This document shows, one piece after another, positions 49,517 to 61,999 of a stretch of DNA of 64,000 nucleotides; within the stretch, counting starts at the first letter, position 1, and each line of letters opens with the position of its first letter. The DNA comes from Pomacea canaliculata. Taxonomy: Eukaryota > Mollusca > Gastropoda > Architaenioglossa > Ampullariidae. Made by a program: the position numbers and the translations under genes. A model generated the notes under the pieces. The model was not told where the DNA came from. It did not search any database and was given only the letters and a program-made list of their open reading frames with translations. The DNA lies in the NCBI RefSeq assembly GCF_003073045.1, contig NC_037592.1, forward strand, positions 8,832,007-8,896,006. The letters are read 5' to 3'.

Positions 49517-50299
49517 TGATGTTAGTTTGAGTGTAAGTATATCGTCGGATGTCTCTACTGTCGATATAAGAAAAAAAAATTCCTTATCGTGGATTATAAA
49601 CGAGGATTACTGACAAACCTTTCATGATCCACACTAAATGTATCTCATAAAAAGAAACAGAAACAATGCTTGATCAAGTGATAAAGCTCAAGACAAGCTT
49701 TGAAATAGTAATAGTTATATATAATTATTTAAAATGCAAAGATATTACACACACACATATATATATATAGATAAAACAATAAATTTTATAAAATTAAATA
49801 AAATTAATGCTAAATTTTACCTTGTGATTTGATAAGTTACAGTAAAAGTCGCAACAAACCAAGTGTCAGCGTGTTTACAGATGATGAGCAGCAGAAGCGA
49901 CCTCTGGTCAACAAGAGTAACAACACTGTGTGAAGATGGAATACCGGAGTCAGTTTAACGTGATTTAAGATTTCCAAGAAACTCAGAGCACCTTGAAAAG
50001 TATGAATATCTGACAAACATTTGTGGAATGAAAAACAATGTCTGGTCTTCATCCCATGCAGCTTGACCTCTGACACAGTGACGTCACGACACGTCCGGAG
50101 TGCGAGCTCGCATGTCTTGGGCTGAGAGTGGTCTGCTGTGCAAGTTTAATGTAAAGTACACAGGGACTGAACTGCATGAACTGCTTCCATCCACTTGGTG
50201 ACTGGGTGGGATAGCGGGATTTGAACACGCTCTTCAGTCTGTACTTCCGTCCTCCATCCTTTGCTGAGCGCAGTTTACACAGAAATAAAAAGCAAACGA

Positions 50300-51440
50300 A
50301 GCAAGACACAATTTCTGTCTAATGAGTCACACTATGAGTAGAGAAAGTGGTGCAAACACCCGTCAAGTGCATGTTGGATTCTGTGACTCATACACCCTTC
50401 AAGTGCTTGCTGGATGTTGAAACTAACAAATAAGAGGAAAGTGTCCCATCAAGCCACATGCTACTGCTAGCTGAGTGGTTGTGTGAATTAGTGGTAATAG
50501 GATTTTAACCCATTATTCATAACGCAGAGTGGTTGAGTAGAGAGAGAGAGGATAAACTCTTGCCAATACTCTACATATACAGCACCGCGACCTTTGACCA
50601 AGTGTGAACAAAAACATTTAAAAAAGCAGGAGGGGTGACTGGGAAGGGGGCAGAATGACAGAGACACTATATCACAAGCTTCTTACAATAAACTGATTAT
50701 AATTTTAGCCGACGACTCTTCTCCACTCAGACAGGAATCTGACAACCGACTCATAGACAGAAGTGGCGTGTTTAGAGCTCTCGTAGCCAGAATGATATCT
50801 GAACTCTTTATTCCTGCGGCAATCCTCGTATACAACCAACTCATGGCCAGGACACGTCTTTGAGTGAAGGTTCATACAGCTACCTCCCGTTCCCGGAACG
50901 CCCGGTCTTTCTCTAAATATATGTTTATATTTAATGTCATATTTGAAGTATCATGTAATGTCTGATGTAATAGTAACGTAGGAGATAAATAATTTCATGA
51001 AAATAACTAATAAAAGATGTTTTTATTTGCATTGTATTTGTATACATACATAGGAACATTGTAACCTTCATGTATACACAGATATAAAGCACGTGCTCAT
51101 TATGAACTCTCATACATAATTCACATCAATCATCTTTTCTTCTATTCCATATCTTCTCACATTTTTCCTTTTCATACCATTTTAGACAATCTCAGCGAAA
51201 AGATCGCCATTTATTTTTTGCCTCATAAACCTTTCTAGCACTCATTTTTTCATTTCTTTAGTGTAATTTCAGAACATACACGTACTTCTAATTCTGTTGC
51301 TCTTTCTTTATGCCTCTAAAGTATTAATATAACAAGATGTTATTTGTCCGTATTCTTGTGACTAAAATTAAATTTAACTGTATTTTATGATGGAAACATT
51401 TCTTGCTGTGATGAGAAAGCAAGACATTGATGACACAGGT
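50300..51440. other. Spacer upstream of F
   Basis: 50300-50540 matches 42600-42800 and 50560-51250 matches 43860-44480, so this is the right end of the E/F tandem duplication. It contains an internal near-repeat of the CACCCxTCAAGTGCxTGxTGGAT segment (50356-50380 and 50393-50417). No gene is recognised. Confidence 0.45.
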
Positions 51441-51459
51441 CTTCACGAGGCAGCCAATG

Positions 51460-52051
51460 TTAGTGGCAATAACTGTAGTAAACATCGCCATCCTGTGGTT
51501 CGTCGCTACAACTCTGAGAGGGAGTACCCACGATAGGTGGTGGGAGAACATTGCCTTTGTCTGCAGCAACATTATCGTAGATCTGTCTCTGGACGGGTCT
51601 GTCACATCCTGTTTGCATTAGAACATCCGGGTCTGTCCTAGGGTTCACCTGGTGACCTCTGTTCGGTTTGTGGACTACAGCGTATAGGGTGTCGTGGTTC
51701 TGTGGAGTGTCCACGTCTTGCAAAGGGAAACCATCCTCAGTGTGCTGATAGCCACCTGTCGGCAGAGTTGTGAAGTCGCAAAGGCAGTTAATCATATTGT
51801 TCAGCAAACGTTGGCAGGTCTGTTCTCACCACCACCACCATCATTGTCATTGTTGCCGTCCTCGTCATCGTCGCCCATAACGCCACTTTACAGAATTTCA
51901 ATTTTGGACTTTTTATTTCCACAGGAAATGACGTCTTCAACTTTGTAAGGTAATAATACAATGTTTCGTTGGTTACTGACCTGAGACAGAGTAGAGATCG
52001 TTGGTGACCATGATTATAGACCTTTGTTCATCTCCACTTATGCAACTTTTT
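51460..52051 (-). pseudogene. Orphan receptor tail exons (ITSM-like)
   Basis: Two exons match exons 7 and 8 of receptor A. 52051-51981 is 71 nt, identical in length and phase, and encodes IIMVTNDLYSVS (A: IVMVNNDVYSIS). 51755-51460 encodes HTEDGFPLQDVDTPQNHDTL, the YAVVHK segment (TLYAVV, TxYxxV), DPDVL, IYDNV and DKGNVLPPP, ending YYSYCH. Splice sites are good. No transmembrane exon of the A type lies upstream; a hAT element and composite repeat unit 2 follow, then gene G, which has its own stop. A hydrophobic stretch directly upstream in frame (about 52052-52140) could act as an anchor if the intron were kept. It is either the remains of a lost receptor or the 3' end of an unseen one. Confidence 0.65.
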
Positions 52052-52659
52052 CTGTGGAACGTAATAAACAGATTAATGCACAACATAATGTTCAACAGAA
52101 AAGAGCTGAATATCACCACCATAACAAACACAACAACCCCGTCACCTGTCCGGTCAGGTCCAGTGGCGCTACAGTTAACATCTGTCACCAATACAGTGAG
52201 GACTGGCTATCCTGGGTTCAGATCTGGCCTCGGGGATTATTTCTTTATGTGAGGTTGGCACCTTTTTACAGCTACGACTGCTTTCCTTGATCTGGCCTTC
52301 GCTGATGGCTCGGCGTAAAACACCAATTGTTTCCTCCCGACCCCAACACATGTAGGTGATACTGTAAAGCTATTTTGGCATTATTGAACTAGTATTCGAA
52401 AACTCCTACGAATTATATCTGCATACAGAATGGAGACCACAAAGAATAGAATGGAGTAACAATAAGAACGGTGACAGCAAACCAGAGACCTACACGCTTT
52501 TTAGCAAGTTCAAGTAAACATGTCAGACAAACTTTGTCCCAAACTGTGATTGAGATCCGCCCAGATGCAGATTTGTGGTACTATTAGTTGAAGAGAAAAT
52601 GTTTGGGAAACCTCTTAATTCCAATCAGATCAACAGCTGATAAGTGTTAAGTGTTAAAT

Positions 52660-54048
52660 CAGCGGTTCTCAACCTTTTACTTGTGACGCTCCCCCCCCCC
52701 CTGACGAACACCGGTACGTCCACGACCCCCCTTAGCCAGCTAGGTCGGTGGAGGAGGGGGGCGGAGCCTTAGCTAACCTCGAACGCCGCGTCGAGGAAAT
52801 CAATGCAATTCAACAACGGAAGAACAAAGTTCGTATCTGCAAGAAGTATAACTGTTAATGAAATTTTACTAAAGCAAATTCTGCGGTGCTAATAAATATT
52901 ATTTTATTAGTTTTATTAGACACTCAATTTGATTAATGAGAAGGTTGAGCCTGCTTGCTGTTGCATAGAGAAGCGAACCTGTGTGCGATGTTCGTACCCA
53001 CTGCTATTCGCAGCTCAGCCTCTGAGTCCACACGATTTCTGTATTGAGACTTCAGTGCTGCCAATGCTGAAAATCCTTGCTCACACATATACGAAGTTGA
53101 AAATGGCAGCAGAACTTTCATTGCTTTCTCAGAAAGCACCGTTGAATGTTGGCACTGGTGTTGTTTGGAAGACCATTTTCAGGGATTGGTCACTCGAAAG
53201 GTCGATGAGCTGCTCTTCTTCTTCCGTGGACAACCCGCTTGTGCTAGGATCAGCTAGAAATGGATTACGAATCCAATCGTATTTAGTCACATCAGTTTCA
53301 GCGAAGTAATGCTGAAACCTTTCTTTCAGTCCGTTTAGATGGACAATAATTACATTCTTCACCTGATCAAGATTCAAGTTGTCAGCCTTGCACTTACACA
53401 AGCACGGAAACATATCAAAAATATTTTCTTGGCGTATCTTTTGCGTCCAAAACGAAATTTTTCTGACGAAAGCATTCATCTTGTCAGTTGTTTGTAATAT
53501 GGTGGTGTCTTTCCCTTGTAGAGAAGTATTCACAACGTTCAGCTTCTCAAATATGTCCGATAAATATGCCATTAGCAGCAGTCATCGGTCGTTCTTCAGC
53601 CCCCACCCCGCACTGTCTGGTCATGGCCTTCTGTCAGGGACCTAGAGTACTAGGACTGAGCACGTGCGAGGGCCAAAGGGTGTGAATGATGGACGTTTTC
53701 TGAATGCGTGCCTTTTAGATGTTTAAAAAGAGAGAGAGAGGTGTGATTGGAGAGGGAGAGAGGAGTCAGCGATGAGAGACTGGGGGAGAGAGAAGGCAAA
53801 AGGCGAGAGGAGGGAGATTGGAGGCTTAATTGTTGAGAGGGGGATTGTGTTTTGAGTTTTGGAAGTGAGAAGTCACTGCATGCCGAGACAGTGTACTTGA
53901 ATAGGGAGAAGAGATTTGGAGTTTGAGCCCCCTCACCACTCGGTTACACAATGTAAACTCATTTCACTAATACCGGTATAAGAAACTTTTAAAAAAGGAC
54001 CACCTTCGCGCCCCCCTTGTAGGCACGTCGGCAGGTTGAGAACCGCTG
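52660..54048 (-). mobile_element. hAT element (ZBED5/SCAND3-like), 1.39 kb, inactive
   Basis: CAGCGGTTCTCAACCT at 52660 is repeated inverted at 54033-54048. The flanks TGTTAAAT and GTTTAACC both centre on TTAA but are not a clean 8-bp duplication. The minus strand carries transposase C-terminal parts. 53572-53129 has MAYLSDIFEKLNVVN, MFPCLCKC and the WIRNPF segment. 53115-52933 has AMKVLLPFSTSYMCEQGFSA, the hAT dimerisation region. A frameshift near 53130 separates the two and the segment between (normally W..V..EYP..) is deleted. The N-terminal half with the zinc finger is absent. Confidence 0.85.
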
Positions 54049-54979
54049 GTTTAACCCTTTGGTGGTTCAGGGACTAAAAGCGTATGTCGAATGTATGTTG
54101 AATGTACGAAAATATTAGATAGGAAAGGGTTAACGGTGACAGAAAGCGTTTAGTGAACACAGTTCACCACTAGGTTTTGACGGGAAAGCGTTATGGAAAT
54201 TACTCAGGCCCGGGATACCGAGAGAAGACGACGTGCCTGAGTCACGAGTGTACATCTTCCGGGTGAGATTTTCTAGATGGTAGTGTCCATCGAGGCTGGA
54301 TGCGGCGGGGTACTGACCCGTTGTTGGGACTGACCTCGTCTAGACGAGGTGTGACATCTTTTTTCTGTTATTACTTAAGATCTTTTGTGAAGTTGTAATA
54401 GAACTTACGTAGGTTCGGAGTTGTAAACATGTGAGAGAAAGATGTGTGACTTGAAGAATAATGTTTAGAAATTATAGTATAGTGTAACCTCGTGTTACAG
54501 GTTTTAATTGCATGGGTGAAGAATTGGAGCCATACTGGATAAGGAAGAATCGCCTCCCAGGACCATTCCGTGATCGACGTGATTTTGGTCCAGCAGCACG
54601 TGGGCTAGGAGCCTCGTGACGTCACCGCAGAGTACCTGGCTGTGACCTCACGACACAGCCAAGCCGAGGAAATGGAATAAGGTACAATTCACTGAGTCAT
54701 CATGACAGTTTGGTGCATGTAGAACGGCAAAGAACATCCTCACGAGGCTGGATACCTCGCTCCTCGTTCAGACTCTTTTTCCATACATTTAACTACCCAC
54801 AAGACCATCTCAACTTTTACGAAAGCTTTTATGTGTGTGGAACAATGATACCTGTCTTTGTGTTCTCCAGCAAAAGAACTGTACGTTCTCCGCAAGATAT
54901 TTCTGGCATTTAACACAGCGTCTACACACATAACACTTACATTCCGCGCCCTTCCAGGGATCGTTAACGACCTCGTCAC

Positions 54980-55400
54980 ATGGAACCCTCCGCGTCCAGC
55001 ACTGCACTGCGCATGTGCAGCTTCAGCAGCAGGATGTTCCTGTTCACGTGGTGCGTGATACTTCGTTCTCGTCTTTTCTCGTCCTTCTCTTCTTGCAGGC
55101 GCACTTCGTCCATCATGACCTTTAAGTTCATCGTCATCGCTCTCGGCTTGATGGCTGGATTGAGGAAGTCATATCCCACTGGCAACAAGCTCCTTCTCTT
55201 GCTGTGCTGCGGAATCTGTCTCGGGATGGAGTAGTGGAGACACTTGAATCCCACAGTAGCACGTTGTGCACCTCACCGGCTTCAACGTGCTACCGGGGGG
55301 AATCCCCATTTTGATGCACCTGTCGTCTGCACGCGGTCGAGGAAGTCACCGTTAAGCGAGGATTGGCCGCAGAACCTGCGCAGGAAGTAGTCATCCCTCG
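54980..55400 (-). pseudogene. Decayed copy of the zinc-ribbon gene
   Basis: On the minus strand FCGQSSLNGDFLDR aligns with YCGQTSRVEDFIDR of the 249-aa protein. In a shifted frame, CIKMGIPPGSTLKPVRCTTC aligns with CTKTGIPPSRTLTPVRCRTC. Further on, LNPAIKPRAMTMNLKVMMDE matches LNPTIKPRALDMTLKVMMDE. The order is conserved, but indels shift the frame at least twice. The donor equivalent GGTTCCAG/GT of the other copies has become GGTTCCATGT. Confidence 0.7.
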
Positions 55401-55559
55401 ATTCCCTGAATGCTGTTAGAGTTGTGAACTGTGTTCACGACCTGTGCGGACGCTTTTTTTCTACTCTGATCTCTCAATTAGAGGCTGCATAGAAAAGTAA
55501 ATTTTATGCGAATATTCTGTCAGAATAGTGGAATTTTTTTAAAATTTACGAAAGTCATT

Positions 55560-55955
55560 TACGAAGTCATTTGACTTTATTTGTCTAACAGAGACGCACA
55601 CTCCTAACATCCTGCCAGAATACATTAATTAAGATTTATGCCCCTGCAAGAAAATTGTCTAAGCAGGGCCGATGGTCAGGTGGGGTTCTTCTTATGGTAA
55701 AATGCTGTTAGTCACAATATATAAAGGAAGCAAGATTTGATTCAACCAATCTAGTCACACTGAAAATTGATAAAGAATTATGAACTCTGACAAAGATATT
55801 ATCTTGATATCATGCTATGGGGTGCCAGAAGGCAGCTCTTTTTATAATTCGTTAGATTTAAAAGATGGCTTTCATCTATTAGAGGAAAGTGTATTGCAGT
55901 ATACAGATAAAGATGAATTCTACTTAATTTCGCGTGGAGACCTTAATACAAGATA
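55560..55955 (+). mobile_element. LINE endonuclease fragment
   Basis: The + strand shows FICLTETHTPNILPEYIN, then after stops MNSDKDIILISCYGVPEGSS, LLEESVLQYTD and DEFYLISRGDLNTR. The (S)GDLN motif and CLTETH are catalytic-region signatures of APE-type LINE endonucleases. An extra Arg in SRGDLN and several stops show decay. It is absent from composite unit 1. Confidence 0.75.
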
Positions 55956-56732
55956 CAAGACATCTTTATTGTCTATGGTCGCAAGGAAATGCAAGGAAAA
56001 CCCAGTGATTTCTTCTTTCATTTCTGTCATTTATATTTGAAAAGCTTCTATTATTCTTTTTTAAACCATCGTTTTCTTTTCTTAGATCGAAGAAAGTGCT
56101 CGATAGGAACTTAATTTTGCTGTCTACATGTTCTGTCAGTGAGCGATGTCCGTCCTCCACTTGCTTGCACAAAACTTCAGTAACTCTTTGTAACTTGCCA
56201 AGTCGGTCTGCTATTACTGTTTGTAATGTTAGCAGTCGGGAGAACTTGGGTCAGGAGGGTTTGTCGGTCACTCGACTGAGTTCGACTTTTTTGTCTGTCC
56301 TCTCTTGCTGTCGTCTCTTCCTTCCAATTCTCCAGTTGTCTGTCCGGACGTGCTCGAAATACTTTCGTTAGTTTTGGTTACTTGTTTTCTTTTTTTTTAT
56401 TATCATATTTTTTTTTTGAGCCCTTAGTCTTTCGTACAATCAAATATCTTAAAGCACAGGAGTAACAAACACCACACATAGCCCCACTCTGCTCACTCGC
56501 CCTCTACTGAGGTGACCACACTTCGCCCTACAGTTAACCCAGTTTCATTGTCTTGCCCCAGTTTCTACTTTCTCTTACAATAATTTCGCTGAAAAAATTT
56601 ATCTATGGAATTTTCTTGGACACAGTCTACAGACGTTGTATCCAAGATGTGTTGATCCACCAACACAGGCCGTGAGAAGTTTTTCTTTAAGTAAATAAAT
56701 GCATTTCTTTTACACCGAGGTGCAGACGCGTC

Positions 56733-58248
56733 CTACCTTCGCCATGACTGTCGCCGTGTGTCTTCATTGCTGGGCTGCTGGGAGGATCTGGTAGAACTTG
56801 TCCGTGTCCTTGCTAGGACTTCTAGTGCGTGAAGTCCCTGGTGTAGGGGAAATTTTAATGTTACATATTTTGATTGTTTGAGCTCCAGACTATCCGTCGG
56901 CAGTTTTTTTGCAAAGAATTCTTTGTTTTCCTTGTTTAGGTCCATCCCATCGACATCAATCTTTACATTTTTAAGGAGGATAGGACTTTACCACCAGATT
57001 TAAGAAATTTTATATCCTAATAGTTTTCTTTTGATTTTTTTGGTTTGTTGGTTGCCTTTTTGGGCTTCACCGCCCATTTTTATGCTTTGTCCACTGTTTT
57101 ACATTTTGTTTACTTATTGTGTTGACCTTTTAAAGAATATGACTCGGGAAGTTTTGTCCCTAAGCTTTTAAAGCTAAAATTACTTTTGTTGCCGTAATAC
57201 AGCCCTAGCTGCTGGCAGGGTTAGGTAATGTAACAACAACAGTAATATTTTTGACATAGTTTGTTTACTTTTTAAACAAAAGGTGCGCGATATTTGTTTC
57301 AATCGTGCTTTATTCAATATTTAGTAACCTATGAAAGCGGCTATTACGATAATTCATTACTTAGTCATTGTGTAAATTATATGTAAATACAAGATGTTGT
57401 GTATTAATGTGTCGTTGATATATATTGTTAGGTAAACGAAGTGTTGATAACTAAAGCAATGAAACATTGTAATGTGAGCACTGTTTAAGTAAAAATATTA
57501 TAATAGATGTTCGTGGTTTCCAAATATTTAGCACTTCCTGGAGTGACCGAGCGAGTGAGTGGGTTAGTGAGTGAAAGTTAGCATCACGTAGAGATAAATT
57601 TCTTTTAAAAAGTTACATTTAAATGAAGGAATTGTTTAAAATAAATCATCCTATGAGCATTGTTTATAAGCCTTTTGTCTTTTGTCTTTATTGTATTCAC
57701 CAAAAGCATTATTTATATTTAAAATCCTCTTAACTGAAGGGTTTTTATAAAGAGATCGAGTTGCGATGAATTCTGTCCAGCTGTCCAAAAAGAAAAAAAA
57801 AGGAACTATTGCATGCGAAAGTGGACTCAAGTATTCAAGGCTAGATTTTGGAAAAATTTACTTTTCTAATGAATAAAAATACATTTTTAAAATAGTTTTA
57901 CTACTGCAGGACATGATTTAATGTTGCATTGTTACCTGGAATGAGTAACTGGTGAACATTTCCTGCCTCTAGAACGAGGGGAAGTAGGTACAAATTGATT
58001 ATAAAAATTTTACTGGACGGACAAACATAGTGAGTTAAATAAAAGCGAGTAAAAACACACGTGCACACATGGTCCCTGCTTTTGCAGAGCTCACAAACTG
58101 GTTTGGTGCTGCGGTTCGCTTGAAGGAATCTATCTCAGCTCGAGGTTCAAACTCTTGTCCTCCCAGTCGCAGTCCGCCTTCCAAGTTCCCGAAGCTTCCT
58201 TTTCGTCCACCCATCGTTTGTGATCATCGATGAACTGTTTCCGGTCTT
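56733..58248. other. Spacer left of gene G
   Basis: A 70-codon frame at 56945-56733 (-) is open but unrecognised. The remainder is AT-rich with no gene seen. 58080-58248 is presumably the 3' UTR of gene G. Confidence 0.35.
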
Positions 58249-61200
58249 CTAGTCATTGCTGGTGCGGTTGCCTTCTATACTGCCGATAATGTTCATCTGG
58301 TACTTCTCCACCGGCAGTTCATAATGCTTCCGGCGGTTCCTGGCCCACATCCAGGCCAGAACACTCATCACCGCCATCCCGACCGCCAGACCCAGCGTCA
58401 CGCCCACGATCAAGGGCAAGTAACTGGTGGAAGATGCGCCGCTTTCTGTAGCCTGTGCGTTGTGTGCTCCTGATTTTTCCTCGTCGTTGCCGTTGTCAGC
58501 GATAGAGTCTCCGACATTGTCGATTCTGTCTTGGTTTACTATCACACTGTTGTTGTTTCTGCTGCTGTGGTCGGCGTAGTCTTTGTCGTTGATCAGGTTT
58601 CTGGTGGTCTTGTCTAGAGCATCACCTGTACCGGATGACTCATCTGTATACAGAACGTCAGACCCTGTGGGCAAAGATGGAGGCCCTTTGTCCAAAGAAA
58701 GGGACGTCACTGACGACAGGTCTGTCACGAGCGAAGTAGTCATAGTTGATGTCCCTTCTGTTTCTGACATCAAGCCCTCGTTTTGGTGGCTGACTTTAGT
58801 CAACTTACTGACCTCTCCCTCTTCTGCTGGGGTGAAAGTTGAAAACAATCTTCCTTTCTCTGTCATTTCTTTTGTTGTCATAATTGTAGTCATAGATGTT
58901 TCACTTAAAGAAGTTGTTGCAGGTGTGGACAATGTGGTAGCAGATGAGGCAGCAGGGGTGGTACTGGTTGTGGTTTTGGTGGTGGTGGGGGATGTGGTCA
59001 TGGTGGTGGTGGGAGAGGTGGTCGTGGTTTTGGTGGTGGTGGGGAAGGTGGTGGTCGTGGTGGTGGGAGAGGAGGTCGTGGTTGTGGTGGTGGTGGTTGT
59101 CGCCGTAGTAGTAGTAGAAGGAGTTGTAGTTGCAGAAGTATCAGGAGTATCAGGAGTAATAGAAGCTTTCGCAGAAGTTGTCCATGGCTGGGAGGCAGTA
59201 ATCATCCTCCGCTTTAACACTGTGGATAGTGGTTGCGATGGATTAATCGTTGTTGTGCTTTTAAAGTAGTCTATCGTATTGCTGGTTTCGAATGATGACC
59301 CCTCCAGCATTGCCGTTGTCCTCTGTGGGATGGTTGATTGCTCTGTTATCAAGAAAACAACAACAGTTTCATCAATTGGATGGGTGGATAGATGAACGAA
59401 TGCAAATAATTATACTACCTTGCAAAGTCACGTGACATTACTTACCACAAAGATGGCAAACGGAACATTTGAAGACACTAATGTCATCTAAAGCAATATC
59501 ACAGTACTTTGCTTAACTGCTGTCTTAACTCAAGTTAAGACCGTCTATGCAACAGCATCCATGATCCTTTTTTGCGTCTGCGCAAAAACACAAATACCAT
59601 TATAATTTTAACATTTGTATAATTATATGTTATTAACCTTTATTACGGGCTTAAAATCTGTATCAAGCAGTTGCTTAAAAAACATCGTACGTGTTGTTGT
59701 GGGAAGGTCAGTAGAAGTGTCTGTTGTTATTGTCTCACCCGAAGTCGATAACAGATCATCACTCGTCGGTGGAGGAGCTGAAGCCGAGTCGGTGAAACAA
59801 GAAGCGTTGTTGTAGACAATGTTGTCGAGGTAAAAGTTTGTTTCTGTATGAATCCATCGATCGTATGTCTTCTCTCCTTCAAACTGTATCTGAAAAAGAT
59901 GAGTTCATGACTTTGATAGAGAAGAGATAAAGGTTTCAACACGTGGACAAGAAGAAGAAGAAGAATCAATGTTACACGGGGAAATAGTAAACCTAGAAAT
60001 AATAGATAAAACATGGCTGTGACATGACTTGAGTGTTCTAACTGGCTTGTATCGTAAACACTAATATTGACCAATATTTTGGATGCTAAAATATTTGACG
60101 TTCGAATACAAACAGAATTTTATCAGCGTAAAGACAACAAACTTTATTTATTTACCTGAAACTGCCCTCTGTTAGTAAGGGCAATGTTTAAGCGTGCTTG
60201 ATGCCATTCATCTTTGTCACCAGAATCTGCGAACCACACAACGTGACATCCTGTTGTTACATGACACAGTTTAAGAGTCAGTCTGCACCCATCACGGCAA
60301 TCAAACATGAAATTAAATTGGATGCAGATCGTTGTGATGTTGTCCCCACACATCCACGGACTGGTGAGAACTGCTCTGTGGCCCTTGTTCCTTCCATACA
60401 TGTCAACAAAAGCTTCTGTATCTGAAAACAAACATGAGATTATTAGTATCAGAGAGTTCCAGACCGTTGTTTTAACTGTTTCTGTGACACCACTGCAACT
60501 CACAATAAAATGTTTCACAACAGATAAAGAATGAAGTGTCGATGATAATCTCCCCTACATCTAGCTATGTATCTTTTCTCTCGTTGGACAGATCCACTCT
60601 AAGACTTTTGTATTTTTAAGAAACATAATACTGAGGCTGTGAAGATAATGACACCTATGTCTTATATCTAGCATATCATCTGGTTGGGAAGAGAGAGAAA
60701 TACACGAAATACCACTTACTGTTAGTGACCTCCCATTGTGCTCCGTCATTAGTCCCTCTATAATTACACAATCCAGAGCTGCTAAATGTGCAACTACCTT
60801 CAAAGAGAAACAAAATTGACATCCAGCATATATCTATGTATATTTACACACATTTTCTATCTATTTCAAAGAGGTTTGACTTTTTTGCCATGAGGACATA
60901 CAACAACAAAGAAGTCAAGGATATTACTAGTGCATCACATCATAGAGCTACATTAGCAGCAGCGAAAGTACTAGGAAAGAAATTGTTTCAGGATACAAAA
61001 CCTACCTCCGCTCTCGGGCCCAGTGTATCCTCCATAGCAGATTTCACTAAAATATTCAAAAATAGGTTAGAATATTTAAGATAGTAAATAAGTAAATAGA
61101 CAGACCCCTAACCATCCCGTAAGCAAGCCCTCAAGCCAGACAGACAAACATTTACATAAAACAGAAGCAAAATCGCAAAAATTCTTAAGAAATGTTGTTT

Positions 61201-61569
61201 TATTTGAAATGCAGTTCATTATTTTAGCTTTTTCCGCAAAAACTTTACAGGATTTCAAACGATTACATTCTGACTGGTGGTAAGCTAAAGACTTGTGTTT
61301 TACTCCTCGCCTACACTGCCCATCCATGTGTTGCTATAATTACCACGTAATTATACTTTATGATTTAATTATTATTATTTTCATATAAATGTGATACCCC
61401 TCGGTAAATAGTCAAAACATCTTCATAAATGATTCATTTTGTGCATGACAATAGACCACAAGATACAGTTTGTAATAAAACCCTCTTACCTGTCACCATT
61501 TGTCACACATCCGGACAGAAAGAGGCTCCAATAAATCACAGCAACACAGATAATTTCTAGGAAGCTCAT
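58249..61569 (-). CDS. MAM-domain receptor G with mucin-like stalk, 585 aa
   Basis: Exons are 61569-61490 (signal peptide MSFLEIICVAV), 61046-61006, 60797-60720, 60421-60156, 59889-59691 and 59342-58249. The sum is 1758 nt in frame. The linker is ICYGGYTGPESG. The MAM domain runs from CTFSSSGLCNYRG to LDNIVYNNASC; exon 4 is two codons shorter than in paralogues. The large last exon encodes a stalk with a Thr/Pro/Ser-rich mucin-like core (about residues 285-375, TTT and SPTTT repeats) suited to dense O-glycosylation. A transmembrane helix lies at about 530-554, followed by WARNRRKH and a 30-residue tail with YELP and YQMN but no TxYxxV. The anchor and tail are unrelated to those of A, so the ectodomain has been joined to a different 3' module. 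The exon 5 donor (ACAC/GTACGA) is weak but conserved in A and B. Confidence 0.82.
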
Positions 61570-61999
61570 TGCTGTTAACTCAAGGGGGAAGTGAATCAAC
61601 GCGGATTAAGACTGCGATATATTCTCGATGTCAACTGGGGATCTACGAAAACAGAAAAACTTTTAGCAGCAAGTTCAGATTATGAACAGAAAATGAAAAG
61701 TGGATGTTAGTAATGACCCCCCCCGCTCCCCCCCCCCCTACACACACCTACAAAAAATGATCCCATAACAGCAGATATTGAAGGAAACTATCGTATTAGT
61801 AGTAGTGGCAATGATATAAATGTTGAATTATTATTATTAAACCAAAGACAATATTGTGTACATCTACAAGTAGTTACTAAAGTGGTTCCCTACTATAAAT
61901 ATGTAATTACGATAGTATTGCCTTCATTTAGGACTCACCACTTTTGAAGCCTCAGATGGACGTGTACCTGACAGAGTTACAGCTCTTGTAATGGCGATG

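Larger units (their letters stand above)
54050..56700. repeat. Composite repeat unit 2 (empty Harbinger site)
   Basis: This is the second copy of the unit at 24808-30370. It contains decayed exons of the zinc-ribbon gene on the minus strand (54976-55400), a LINE endonuclease fragment, a LINE ORF1 start (55990-56390, including LCKQVEDGHRSLTEHVDSKI on the minus strand) and the uninterrupted Harbinger target at about 56452-56467. The hAT element abuts its left edge. Confidence 0.7.

Noticed and set aside
58583..59269. 228-codon Val-rich frame on the + strand
   Set aside because: It is the antisense of the Thr-rich stalk of gene G; Thr codons ACC/ACA/ACG read as Val/Gly on the other strand.
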